NCBI GenBank assembly: GCA_011800805.1 | Contig: MPNW01000060.1 | Span: 53,842 to 117,841, forward strand | From: Hirudo medicinalis | Lineage: Eukaryota > Annelida > Clitellata > Hirudinida > Hirudinidae | Length of the DNA: 64,000 nucleotides | Direction: 5' to 3' | Shown here: positions 40,533 to 52,276 of the stretch, piece by piece | Numbering within the stretch: the stretch's first letter is position 1 | How the letters are laid out: each line of letters starts with the position of its first letter | Translations under genes and position numbers: made by a program | The notes under the pieces: generated by a model | Databases searched by the model: none | What the model was told of the DNA's origin: nothing | What the model saw: only the letters and a program-made list of their open reading frames with translations

Positions 40533-43500
40533 ATGAGCGCATTTTACTTACTTACTAAAATATTGCTGCTTTTGCTCTCGGGACATCAAAAGATAACACC
40601 CGTCGTAAGCTGTCATCTTTCTGATGAATTATGTATTTATAAAAATTCTACTAAATAAATTTAAATTCTATGTCGCTTACAATCTCAGGCTGAAGGAGCA
40701 ACTCGACCAATATTGGAGTTATTCCTAAATTTCTATATCCAAGCAAATCAGCAGGATCTCACCTGGATCAAAGAGAATTTTAATACAGACAACACTCTGC
40801 GAGGAATCGTAAGTTACTCGATTGATTCAGTAGGGACCAGTTTGACAAATTCTCTGCTGTTACAAGCCCACTTTGTTCATAATAATTTAGAGCTCTCGTT
40901 ATTGTCTCAAGAAGTTTGCGTAATTTTTGTGTATTAAGAATCTTTCATCTCGGCAAAGAATGTAATATATATGATATGATATATAATAGATATGATAAAT
41001 TATACTGAAATGCTGTCACACTGACATCTGGATGACTTATAAAACACCTTAATCCATATTCGGCTGGCGTCGGTTTAAACTTACATGTATGTTCGTAAAA
41101 CATTGGGTTTCTGAGTAAATATGAATTTAATCATTTTTTCTATATCATAATTTCATTCAGTAGTTGTCCATGGTATCTTAAATTACATTTATTTATGTTT
41201 TTTTATTTTATAATTTTGTTTGCACTTGCATTATCAGCCATATTGGAAATTTGATGACATGAATTTTTCTAGGAAAAAAACGTAAGTAAAATGAATTTTT
41301 TTAAATTAAATTGTATATTAGAAAAATTATATTAGAAAGATCTTCATTAGAATCTAGTTATGTCTCTAAATGTTTTTTTTTTGTCGAACATTGCAAGCCA
41401 GAATATCGGCATTGACAATTTTCTTCTGTAAGTTTAAACTGACGCTAGCCACAGATGCGTAGTTTATTTTGTTAGATCGCGCAATAGATTTAGTGCAATA
41501 ATGAGTAATATCTACTTTGTAAATAATAACAACTTAGATCCAAATGATAAGTTCGGAAAGGTACGACCTTTAATAGACCAAATAAATAATTCTTGTCTAA
41601 GAAATTTTGCAATAATGTGATCAAGTTGTTAGTGTTGATGAAAGTATGGTACCATGTTTTGTGAGCCATTGAGCCATCCACGACAAGCCAATAAAATTTG
41701 GTTACAAAGTGTGGATTCTGGCTACACGACTTAGATATGTTGTTAAATTTTATCCAAATTAAGGTGCAGGAACGACTGATAAAGATATCGGACTATAGGT
41801 GGGCTAGTTGTTAAAAGTTTGACCATTAAATTACCAAAACTTCAAGGCAGTTATTATCATATTGTTTTCGATAACCTCTTCAGCAGCCCTCAACTTCTAC
41901 GCTTACTTGACGACAATAGAATGGCTACAACAAGTACTCTACGTCTAAACCGCGTTGAAGGTGCTCCTTTGAAAAGTGTAGATATTTGGAAAGTATAGAT
42001 ATTTGGAAAGTATAGATATTTGGAAAGTATAGGTATTTGAAAAGTATAGATATTTGAAAAGTATAGATATTGTGAAAAGTATAGATATTGTGAAAAGTAT
42101 AGATATTGTGAAAAAGAATGATGTTGTTTTGGTACTAAAAGCCGAAGTCTGTTTTTCGTTGGCACGACAGTAAGGTAATTACTATTGCTTCAACATATGC
42201 AGGAGTTCATCCGTTACAATAGGCAGAGCGAGTTTCAAGTCAGCATAAGTAAAGGATAGATGTTGATCAACCCAAAGTTGTTCAAAAATACAATTATGGA
42301 ATGGGTGTAGTGGGTTGCTTGGATGAAAATCTGGCATCAAAAAAGTGGTATTGGCCTGCTTTTAGATTTTACATTGAGGCAGTCCAAAATGCTTTCCAAC
42401 TATATCGCCTAGAAAAAAGTTCCTGATCACGTTTTACTTTCATTCCGTCGTGAGATTGTTTACACGAAAAGCTTGACTCCCGGCAATACTCCAAAGGTAT
42501 TATATCCTACTTCACGACTATCAATTGAACACTGAATCATCCATGAAGTCCGCACGGATGGTAATTGGATGGTATATTGCACATTAGGTCATCTAGAGAA
42601 CTCAGCGATATTGAGCTGCAAGGGATATCTGAATACCTGAATATCCGTCTTTGCATGCGAGAAAAGCAATATTAGGTTGAATTCATGTTATTTCAAGGTA
42701 TTCCGTTGTAATTAAACTGAACTGAATTTAGTTGATGACATTTGGAACCATTTTAAACATTTTATAATATTTTGATAATTAATATTCTTGTTATATTTCA
42801 AAAAATTAAATTGACAAGAAACATCATTAATATTGATCAATAAATATCAAATTCACTTGTTTATTCATTAAATTAGGTGTTATAATTGTCTAATCATAGG
42901 TAACGGCAGTTGCTTTATTACAACATAATTTATATCAACGAAAACACCCTACTCTTTGTGGCTAGAGTCAGTTTAAACTGACGGTCGGTCATACTTCTGA
43001 CTACACCGGGCAAATTTTATCAATTAAATTTTTAAAAGTGTTTATTCTATTGTTTTTACGCCTAGAGCAATGCAAACAAGTCACGGTGGGTGGGAACACC
43101 CATCCGGACATTTTCTCAGGGGTTGGTTTATATGTATATGTAGGCGACAGCGAGCGAAACAGGGAGAAATGGACGTTAATTAACCACCACCATCGGAACA
43201 GGGAGAAGAGATTTTGAAGTAGAACGGACCGTCGTTGCTAATTTTTGTTCCAATAAAAGGCTATTTTGTATAAATTCGCTTCATTTGGATCGTTAAGTCA
43301 TTCAGGTTTTAGAAAAATAAATCGTTCCCGAGTCGTTTGATAGTAGTTGCGTGCTCAAAGAGGTAGAGACGTGACAAAATAATTAAACAAAATTATAAAT
43401 TTGAGTCATGGATTAATATGGGTTAAACTATCATATGAACTTAATAGCCTATTCTCAAAAACACTCGATATTTTCAATTCAGGAAATAGTTTACTTCAAA

Positions 43501-46066
43501 GGGAATGAGTCTGCAAATAATATTTCCTTTACAGTAACCGAGGAACTCAAAAGTTGCCAATTTATTTTATATGTTTCGGCTAACAATTCACATCCTGACC
43601 TGAACATGAGCAAAAGTATGAATATAATTAATGCATCTAAATGTCGCATATAAATTAAAATCATCCTCATTTAAAGGTAGTGCTGATGAAAAACGTGGAG
43701 CTGACACATTGTTATATAAATTCCGGGCGAAAGGAGATTTAAGGAACATAAACTTTAATTTCACCTGCGTAAGAAATTGCAACATAGAATTTGTGATGGT
43801 TTTGGCCAACACAACGACGGGAATCGAATTTACGTTCTCGGATTCTAACAACAACACCCTCGGTGTTCAATTTCCAGGTGATTTTGATTAGCAATCAGGT
43901 GTTTCATGATTTGAATGAATTCTGCTTGTTGATGACTTATAAGAATAGTGTTACTTAATAATTCAAATTGAGCAGCACTGATGTCGCATAGTTTATAATT
44001 AGTGTACACTCGAACCATTTATTTGACAATTTTGTATCATTATTTAAATATCAGAATAGAATAATGTGTATTGTTGCTTAATCATCACATACCGAAGAGA
44101 CATATACAAAATTAATTATAAAACTTGAATCTATAAAATTTAATTGACATTGTAGAGAATGGTAGAATCTTTTTTGAGTTGCATTTATTTGGAATTGACT
44201 ATAACATTTGGAGCTATCGTTTGTACAAGCATAATAAATTAGAACGGAGATCAAACAATGTTACATCCCCCTTTAAATTGCCAAGTGGATGTAAGCTTCA
44301 TTTTGTCATGGAATTTCTTCGTCAAACATTATTTTACCAAACTTTAAAGATTAGATGTACATACGTAAACATATGTAATTATGCATTAGCAGTGTACATC
44401 ATGGTAGTCGACTTTTCAAATGGGACAGCCCAAAGAGTTCTCAAATATTCGCTAGCTGCTTCGAAAATCAAAATATTTCCACGCGATGGATATGATTCCA
44501 TCACCATTTACCAATATGAGAAGACTGTCATTGACGTCTTCATAAGGAATGCAATCATGAACGATCATAATATTGAGTATATTTTCCAACCAAAATTTCG
44601 TGGACAAATGCTCGAGTATTACGAAGCACAACGGTAAGTGAATATCTTTCAGTATACCTTATATCCCTCTAGTGATGGCATTCGTAATCTTTTACGTGAA
44701 AACTTTAAACTTATTCCCAAAAATGTAAACTGCTATAAATAAACCACATGTTAGCAGCCTTTAACATTGGTAATTTAAACATAAAAGTCCTATTTCAAAC
44801 TGTTCTAGAATTACTGGCACACGCGTTGAAACAACAGGTAGCAGTCACCTGCAGAGAAAAAACTATTATAAATTATTATAACATTATTATAATTATATTA
44901 TTCTTGGGCGTCGTTAGCCGAATGGTTAAGGCTTACGTTTTCGTGCGGCTTCATTAGGAGTTCAAATCCTATCAACTCGCAAGGGTTTCTGTAATAACAA
45001 ATATTATACTTATTATATATAATTATTATAATTTTAATTTTGACATCATTAAAGAATCAGTGCTTCAAAGTCTTAGTTGTTTACTAATAAGTAGTGGTTG
45101 TTAATTAGTTATTAGTAAAGACTGTAATTATTATTTATTTATGTATTTACTTATTTATTCGGTCGAAGGGTTATTCTTAAGCCACTGATAAGACTGACCT
45201 CATCAAAAAAGAAAGTCAGCGTCGAGCGAGAAAAAAAGCAAAGTTGGCAGAACGTCAGTCGGCAATTGTTAAATATTTCGTTAAATCGGTTTCGTCTAAT
45301 AATGACTTAAATCGAGAAAAAGTCCCGGCAGATAACACCTCGTCTTGATAAGGAGTTCCAGATGGCAACAACTCTGTTCATAAAAACATTTTTAGTGATG
45401 TTAGGCGAACACCTTAAAGCAATGCGTTCCCCATGTGCGGTTGTAATTGGAAAATTGTACAAAACTTAAAACTTTTAACAAAACCGTTCAATAATTTAAA
45501 CAAAAAGCACAAATCTAAAATTATATGGAGATGTTCAAGTGTTCTGAGCCCTTAAACTAAACTTTATAAATATAATTATTAGTAACTTTATAAATATGAT
45601 TATTAGTAAATTTTATAAATTTAGTTTTAGATTCGATGAACTTGGAAGGTGTAACGCAATAGTTGAAATACAATCGGATATGCCCCATGAGGACTTCATG
45701 GATCTCGCCGTGAGTGATGTCAGAGAAGGTCTTTTGACTTATTTTCCAATGAAGATCACCGTCAAAGAATCCCCAGTAATTTTACTCACATTTTCCAGGC
45801 TGTTGATAAATCGAGAAAATCGATAAGTTAATCAATTGTTCAGACGCTGGCCTCACATTTCAGATTTACAATCAAGAAGAAGTGGAAAGCGATGATTCCA
45901 TAATTACTCCCCCTGTCATGGCAGACCTTGATGACACCACAAGCATGGTTTTCCCCCCAATGTTTGACGATGGTTTTTCCATTTCTCCCACAGGACACTA
46001 CTTCCCTTTTCTAGTTTCTTTATCTGTTCTTATCTTCGTCTCCACAAATGCTCCAGAAAATCCTTG
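40533..46066 (+). CDS. Orphan secreted or surface protein, multi-exon, model incomplete
   Basis: Exons supported: 40533-40604 (signal peptide, MSAFYLLTKILLLLLSG), 40689-40808, 41238-41281, 41398-41427, 43483-43616, 43677-43876, 44155-44633, about 45631-45778 and 45864-46066. The first four join in phase, as do the last five. The phase does not match between 41427 and 43483, so at least one short exon in that 2-kb gap is missing from my model or the gap carries a lesion. Features: YWKFDDMNF and IGIDNFLL, reminiscent of the FDD motif of the protein at 28876; two Cys-paired beta-rich blocks (NFTCVRNCN and IRCTYVNICN); many N-x-S/T sites; an Asp-rich region; and a hydrophobic C-terminus (FPFLVSLSVLIFVSTNAPEN) that could anchor it by helix or GPI. 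I do not recognise the family. A piggyBac element occupies the intron at the gap. Confidence 0.65.
41438..42972 (+). mobile_element. piggyBac-family transposon, decayed, 1.54 kb
   Basis: Ends ACTGACGCTAGCCACA and (complement of the right end) ACTGACTCTAGCCACA abut TTAA on both sides (41434-41437 and 42973-42976), the piggyBac signature. The interior carries a transposase broken by stops and frameshifts: NDKFGKVRPLIDQINN, then pieces resembling LSVDESMVP, and a later piece around KKWYWPAFRFYIEA and YRLEKS, in the order of the piggyBac transposase domain. It is inserted in an intron of the gene starting at 40533. Confidence 0.88.
41980..42112. repeat. 18-19-bp tandem repeat inside the piggyBac remnant
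   Basis: Seven to eight copies of GAAAGTATAGATATTTGG or the variant ending ATTGT. The unit arises within what was transposase coding sequence, so it expanded after the gene lost function. Confidence 0.9.
44907..44980 (+). tRNA. tRNA-like sequence with Ser/Leu-type A box and a B box, probably a pseudogene
   Basis: An A box (TAGCCGAATGGTTAAGGC, 44915-44932) and a B box (GAGTTCAAATCCT, 44958-44970, within a perfect TAGGA/TCCTA T-arm) fit the internal polymerase III promoter of a tRNA. The A box is of the Ser/Leu type. The long variable arm of such tRNAs is missing and the acceptor stem pairs poorly. A degenerate tRNA gene or the head of a SINE is more likely than a working tRNA. It lies in an intron. 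Confidence 0.5.
45177..45348 (+). other. Coding-looking fragment, possibly transposon-derived
   Basis: An open frame without a start reads KKESQRRARKKAKLAERQ and then SAIVKYFVKSV before a stop. A basic stretch followed by an x-I-x-K-(Y/F)-F pattern is often seen at the N-terminus of hAT/ZMYM-like transposase fragments. It lies in an intron of the gene starting at 40533 and has no splice support. Confidence 0.25.
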
Positions 46067-47639
46067 AAGAAAAAAAAATCATCGTCTGAATGACATTTAA
46101 ATCCAAAATTAGTCGTAGGACAGTAGGACTATAACTGTCAAACTTCTTGCATATTTGCTGGTTGTAAATTTATTGAAAAATGGAAATAATATCATCAAAA
46201 AATCGTATATGAAATCAGTTTACTTACAAACATCACGACTAAATCAGTTGAAATTTGTCAAAAAAATCTATATTAAGGTATTGCAAAAGGGGAGGTCCAT
46301 AAAAGGACGACGAAAAAAATAGATGAAAATATGTAAAACGTCGAAACGATCGAAAGAAAGTTGCAATTGTTTCCAAATATCAAAGGTGTCACGAACGAAG
46401 CGAAAATTAGATTATTGACTCAGGTTGACGGTGTTAACTTACTTAAAAAAAATTGATCAGGAAGTGATTGAAACAGAGTTTCGATTATTGATAAACAAGA
46501 TTTTTATTGTATTTGTATATAAAAAAAAGTATTTGCAGTGTGTCGTTAAAAAGAGCCATTATGATTTGACGCCTGCCATGACAACCGGTTGCCAGTGACA
46601 ACAACCGCAGAATAAACGACAGGAGGAAATTGAGCGTGACGAACCGAAACATTGGCTTGATGTCGTTGCTGGAGTAAAATGACAGGAAACCCGCATGTTT
46701 GGAAACTGGAAAATTGTGTAACCGAGACAAAATTCGTGTTTCGTGTGTTGATGGATTGAAAAACAAATGAAGGACCAACCAAGAAGAAGGAAATACTTGG
46801 GCTGACAGGATCAGCTGCAATAAACGGTCTAAAACGAAAGTGAACGGGCAGATAATTAGCGAGAATATCTGGAATTTAAGTTGTGATTTCGAGGGATTTG
46901 TTGGTGTTTTTACGAAACATTATTTTGACTTTTAAGGAAATTGCACAAGTTGTGGTGGGGAGACATTTAAATTTGTTTTCATACAAGTGCTTTTATGTAG
47001 GCCATATATTTTTAAGAGGTGAATATTTATAAATTGTGATGTACTTAATGAAATAGATCAATTCCTTCTGCATCCACTCATTCCATTATTCAGAAACTTG
47101 AATAATTCAGTAACTTATTGCATGGGTTTAGACAGTAATTCTCTTTTGTAAAAAAAACATCTGTTCTCTGTGCTAAGAGTTCGAAGTCAGAAATTTCCGG
47201 GGAGCCATTCCACGTTTAGACCCGAGAAAGTCGTGGATGAGAGATCAACCAAGGCTAGCCTGGAGAGATGGCAATTTCCCCCAAAGAGTTAAGACAGGAC
47301 CAATCCAATAGCATCAATTTCAACAAATCCAAATCCTTGTAATATTCAAATTTATAAAGAAAGTTTAAATTTTGAAAGAAAACATTTTGTGAACATCATT
47401 ATCATCATCGTCCTAATGGTATTAGTTCGTAAGTTGTCAATGAAAATGAAAGTAATGATAAAGATGTTGTTGCCAATTTTTATATGAAAGTTTTTATTGC
47501 GTAATGTTTTCTTAAAAATGGGATAAGTTCACTGAGTTCACTGTTTCAAAATGTCAATCATCCACATTTATCACATATTAACAGAAAGCCAATAGACCCT
47601 CCTCTACTTTGGAATTAAGACAAACTTCTTTGACGTATT
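46067..47639. other. Intergenic, no gene seen
   Basis: Downstream of the orphan surface gene. The 111-residue open frame on the minus strand near 46485-46820 has no similarity or splice support. AT-rich otherwise. Confidence 0.45.
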
Positions 47640-47713
47640 GTTAATTAACAGATGGTAGTAATGTAAAGCAATATAAGCAATATGAAACTTTATTGCTCTA
47701 TCTATCTGTAGTC

Positions 47714-48103
47714 ATCTGTAGAACATTCTGCCTCCATCATCAAATCATGCAATCATCTCATCTGGTCAATTCGGCATATTCGTCCACTCCTCTCCGTCTA
47801 TACAACTTCTGCCCTTGCACGCAGTCTTGTTCTCTCTCGCCTAGATTACTGCAATTCCCTTCTCTATGGTACATCTAACTCTTTGATCCATTCCTTGCAG
47901 CGCGTACATAACAAACTCGCCAAACTTGTCCTTCTTAACCCAACCTTCAATAGCACTGACTGCCTGAAGAAATTGCACTGGCTACCGATCCATAATCGCA
48001 TCATCTTCAAAATCGCCCTCATGACATATCGAACTNCCAACATGAAGCTAATGAAGACACAAGGCGCCTCTGACGCTATGCAAATGGCGCATTATAAATT
48101 AAC

Positions 48104-48137
<34 letters not shown>

Positions 48138-48140
48138 ATC

Positions 48141-48184
<44 letters not shown>
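47714..48184 (+). mobile_element. CR1/L2-like non-LTR retrotransposon 3' fragment, nested in the 5' LTR
   Basis: The plus strand encodes the end of a reverse transcriptase: LDYCNSLLYG, LQRVHNKLAKLVL and LKKLHWLPIHNRIIFKIALM, the well-conserved C-terminal thumb of CR1/L2-type elements. It has a stop and an unresolved base (48036). Its 3' end carries GGCGC motifs and then an ATT tail. TAGTC is duplicated on both sides (47709-47713 and 48185-48189), and the host LTR reads on across it. So it inserted into the LTR after that element was in place. Confidence 0.85.
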
Positions 48185-48186
<2 letters not shown>

Positions 48187-48429
48187 GTCTTTGGTTATCA
48201 ACCTAGTGTTAATATTTGATTCAATAAAGGAGTTTACCAGCTTAGATACGCACAAGAAGTAGAACTCACAGATCTTAACGACGGATCATTACATGGCGCA
48301 AATCGACAACTGAGAGTCACATTTTGGCAGTTACCACAGCTACCGGAGGCGGCGGCTGATAGACGCTTTTGTTAAAAAGCTAAGGAACAGGCAAAATCAT
48401 GTGAGTTCGGAGATCAGCTCGAAACCACG

Positions 48430-48876
48430 ATGAGAGACAGTGTCGTTTTTGGATACGGCAAACAATCACAACGATATTATGGACCACACTCCAGTAACCA
48501 GGGAATGGATGGAAAGCAGTGTGGTAATTGCGGAGGAATGCATCCACCGAGGAAGTGCCCAGCGTACGGCAAACAATGCTCGTCCTGTGGCAAGCAGAAT
48601 CACAATGCCAGTTGTTGCAGAGCAACCATGGTCGCACCAAGACGAAGATCATCATCACAACAATATGATGTACCTCATTCCAGTATCCAAGCAATGGATG
48701 GAAAGCAGTGTGGCAACTGTGGAGGAATGTTTCACCGAGGAAATGCCCAACATACGGCAAACAGCGCTTATCGTATGGCAAGAAAAGCCATTATGATAGA
48801 TGCTGTAGCCTCTCCAAACCTCCAGTCCGATTTGCAGATCTCTAATCTTAACAGGGGGAAGTGTAACAGATGCTAG
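48430..48876 (+). pseudogene. gag-like zinc-knuckle region, internally duplicated
   Basis: An open frame of 148 residues has CCHC-type knuckles (CGNCGGMHPPRKCP followed by CSSCGKQNHNASCC), as in nucleocapsid parts of LTR retrotransposons. A second, imperfect copy of the first half (KQCGNCGGMFHRGNAQ) follows about 60 residues later and has lost zinc ligands. No protease, polymerase or integrase is present. Confidence 0.7.
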
Positions 48877-49680
48877 TAATATAAAACAATATAAAACAAC
48901 ATAAAACAATATAAAACTTTATTACTCTATCTATGTGTAGTCTTTGGTTATCAACCTAGTGTTCATACTTGATTCAATAAAAGAGTTTACTGGCTTGGAT
49001 ACGCACAAGCAGTAGAACTCACAGATCTTAACAACAGATCATCACAGTTAAAGCTTTATTTTTTCTTGAATTGTTGATGCAACATTGAAAGTTAAAAACA
49101 GGTAAGAATTAAATTCTCAGATAAAATCGACTTTCACGGGGTTCGCTAGACAACTTTAACGTGTTTCCCCTTTGATACATTTGATGACAACTACTTATTG
49201 TCGTAATAATAATATAAATTACTATTATTTTCTACTATTGCTATTATTATTGGTTATAAATTTAATAGTCGGTCCCCCACTCAAAACGTCAGTGCTAGGC
49301 ACTGGAATGCCATGACGTCACAAATAAAATTCTTCAGGAATTTGGGACACGTGACCTGAATTTTCCGTCTCTAAATAGTCAAATAAATGTATTTCATCAA
49401 ATGTCTTCATCATTGTCGTCATCATCATCGTCATCATCATCATCATCACAGGCGTCATGACTTCCTTCAGAAGGCATAACTTAAAATTTTAAGATATCCT
49501 TCGTATTTTACGGACTCATTATTATTCTCACTGTTTTTTATCTGTTCTTTTATTACTTAAACTTTTTATAGTTTTAATTAAATTTCCTACCATCCTTATC
49601 TCCATTACTACGATGCAGCCGCCATTATTATCCAACTTGCTTGAAGCATTATTAGTGAAGATGATAAACACCATTTCTTA

Positions 49681-49714
49681 TGATGATGATGATGATGACG
49701 ACGACTAATATCAC

Positions 49715-49749
<35 letters not shown>

Positions 49750-49789
49750 CGACGACGACGACGACGACGATGACGATGACGATGATGAT
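49681..49789. repeat. (GAT)n/(GAC)n microsatellite
   Basis: GAT units alternate with blocks of GAC units, with one interruption near 49705-49712. Open frames across it encode homopolymers on both strands and are artefacts. Confidence 0.95.
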
Positions 49790-52016
49790 TTGTGTAAAAC
49801 AAAAATCGTAGCTTTTAATAGAATAATCCTTTTTATCTCTGAAAATGTGAGGGTTCTTAAGCATGAATGTGAGATATCATCTCGAACAAAATGTTTCAGA
49901 TCCCGCTCAAGATTATCAACAACACACGATGGAGGAATAAAAACATTCATCTTGGCTCGATTTTATTATTTTCATAGAAATCAATTTTACTCGTAAAAAG
50001 TGAACAATTCTTTGTATATGAAATATTTCTTATTATTACTACTAAAACATTTCTTATTTTAATCATGTATTTTCAAATAAATATCTATGATGAGATGATG
50101 GCGATGAGAATTATGACATTAATTTTGGATAATAGGGTTACATAATAACCTCTTAATCAAAATTAATTTACAATTTGTAGCATTTAAATAGGTGCATGTT
50201 TATTTTATTCATTTTAAAAATTCCTATTTTACAGACAATTTATTGATTTAACTGACACCACAAATTGGTATTGTATTAATGTGGACGAACTTAGCCATTA
50301 TTGATTATTGTTTGCAATCACAGAATTATCCAAATAAAATCTAACTTCAACACAGGTTTTAAAAAATTATGACGAATTTTCAATTAATTTTATTTTGTTA
50401 AATGCTTTCCTGGAAAAAGAATTAAAATTTTAATAAAATATTTATTGAAATAACTTGTACAATCTATATAAATAAAAATGAACGTTTGTCTACATTTGTG
50501 TGTTTTCAATATAACCAGCTCTTGAAAGATTATCAATTTAAAAAGAAATAAAATAAAATTATAAAATGTATAATTTATGTTAAATTGTGTTGTTATTTAT
50601 ATTGTATTGTTATTTATATTGTATTGTTATTTATATTGTATAACTACAAACATTGTGAAATTAAACATATTAGAAACTTTCTTTTCTTTCTTTTCCATTT
50701 AACAAGACTGAGCCACAGCAATTCGTGACCCGGTGCACTAGTTTTGTATAAAAAGAAAGAAATTTGTGACAAAGCGGAAAAAGAGGAGGTAATGAAGTTT
50801 CAAATGCTGAGAGGGAAAGTTATTAGAATGAAGATCGGCAAATTGATGGACGCAATTTTTGGCGGGAAAGTTTCAGACGACTGTTGTTCATCCCCGAGGA
50901 ATGATGAGATGAAAAGTAAACATTCTGCACTGAAGTCGACGATGAATGAATGATCGTACAAACAATGAACGAATGAAAATTAATGAAAATGAAAGCGAAT
51001 GAATGGTTGAAATTTATACCGAATGAAGGTGGAGCAGGTGGAGCAGTGGTTTGGGGAGATAATGAGCGTGCGAGAATGGGGAGGTAACTGTGATATTTAT
51101 TTCGGATGTGTGGATGATTGATCGAGCTTTCCAAATTAGAAAATGATTGAAAAATGCTTTTTGTGCTGAGTAGTCTACAACATGGAAATAATGCATTGGA
51201 ACATTTCTTTGTTGCGCGCTATAACATGAATGTGTAGCAATACTCGTGCTTTGATTTTAAAAATAAATGTTTGTTCTTTCTTAATCGATTTCAAATTTAT
51301 TCGTAACTTTCAATGCCGTGAACTGATGAACTGCAAAAATATCTCTAAGTGCCAGAGGAATGGCGGGATCCAATACGAGGTTGACAAATGTCGTCAAGAG
51401 ACCTGCCGACCTTAATAAGTCAAAATACAAAGCAGGAATTAGTATTTCGCAATCCTGCACTGTTTTCGTTATTTTCATCTTTAGTGATGTCTCATTGTAT
51501 ATTTGTCTTCCTACGACGTTTTGTATCGATTTGCATCGTTTGTTGACTTCACTGTGGCTCCAAGTTGTTTGAATTTGTTTATTTTGTTGCACATTCATCA
51601 AGTTTGGTGGGGCTTAAATAACATTATCTCTTAAATGATCTCAATTTTAAGACTTTGAAAGAAAAAAATATTTTTAAATTAAATTAGCAATGGAAGGAAA
51701 GTCGATGAGAGAATGGCCTGATTAAGATGAACTTCTGTCTCCATTTAAAAGTGACCTTAAATAGTCTCAGATCCATAAATTAAATATATCTAATTAGTGG
51801 TTGTGATGAAGGGGCCCTCATCATTGTCATCATTGAAGTCTTAGGCGCCCTCGTCGTCGTCATCATCATCCACCTTCGACGAATATCATGTCCTCTTTAT
51901 CAGGAATCCTAACGTTGTTTGAGTCATTTATCGACGTAGTGCAAGGAGATCGGGTGTTGAATAACAATCGAATGCTTTCCTCATGTTCTGTAACAGACCG
52001 ACTTCTATAGATGATG

Positions 52017-52276
52017 AAGTGAGTGATTGGGTGAGTGAGTGAGTGAATGAGTGAGTGAGGCTGTAGAGAGTGAATGGATTGGAGTGATGAATGTATGTAC
52101 GAGTTATTCGATAGGAGATTTAGGAGGTGGGCTTCCCATGAATTAATTTCTAATGAGGCTCTTCCGAAGTTTCCAACTTGCAGAATTATTATATTATGTA
52201 TAAATTATTATGATTATGGTTATTATTATTATTATTATTATTATCATTATTATTATTATTATTATTATCATCATCA
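52017..52276. repeat. (GTGA)n and (ATT)n microsatellites
   Basis: GTGA/GTGAGTGA units occupy about 52017-52060. An ATT run with a few ATC interruptions occupies about 52210-52276. Confidence 0.9.

Larger units (their letters stand above)
47645..49046 (+). mobile_element. Small LTR retrotransposon with gag remnant, interrupted by a second element
   Basis: Two direct repeats begin with (TG)TAACAGATG and end TTACA/TCACA. The 5' copy is 47645-47713 plus 48190-48293 and the 3' copy is 48862-49046, about 175-185 bp each and clearly alike. GTTAA flanks both sides (47640-47644 and 49047-49051), a 5-bp target duplication. TGGCGC directly after the 5' copy looks like a primer-binding site, and ACAGGGGGAAG directly before the 3' copy is a polypurine tract. 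The 568-bp interior has only a gag piece, so the element is not autonomous. Confidence 0.85.

Noticed and set aside
43070..43380. Possible solo LTR (polyadenylation-like CAATAAAAGG, TG...CA candidates)
   Set aside because: No second copy and no matching target duplication could be found at the candidate borders.
46485..46820. 111-residue minus-strand frame with hydrophobic stretches
   Set aside because: No similarity, no splice sites and no upstream promoter signal; a second frame is open in the same place.
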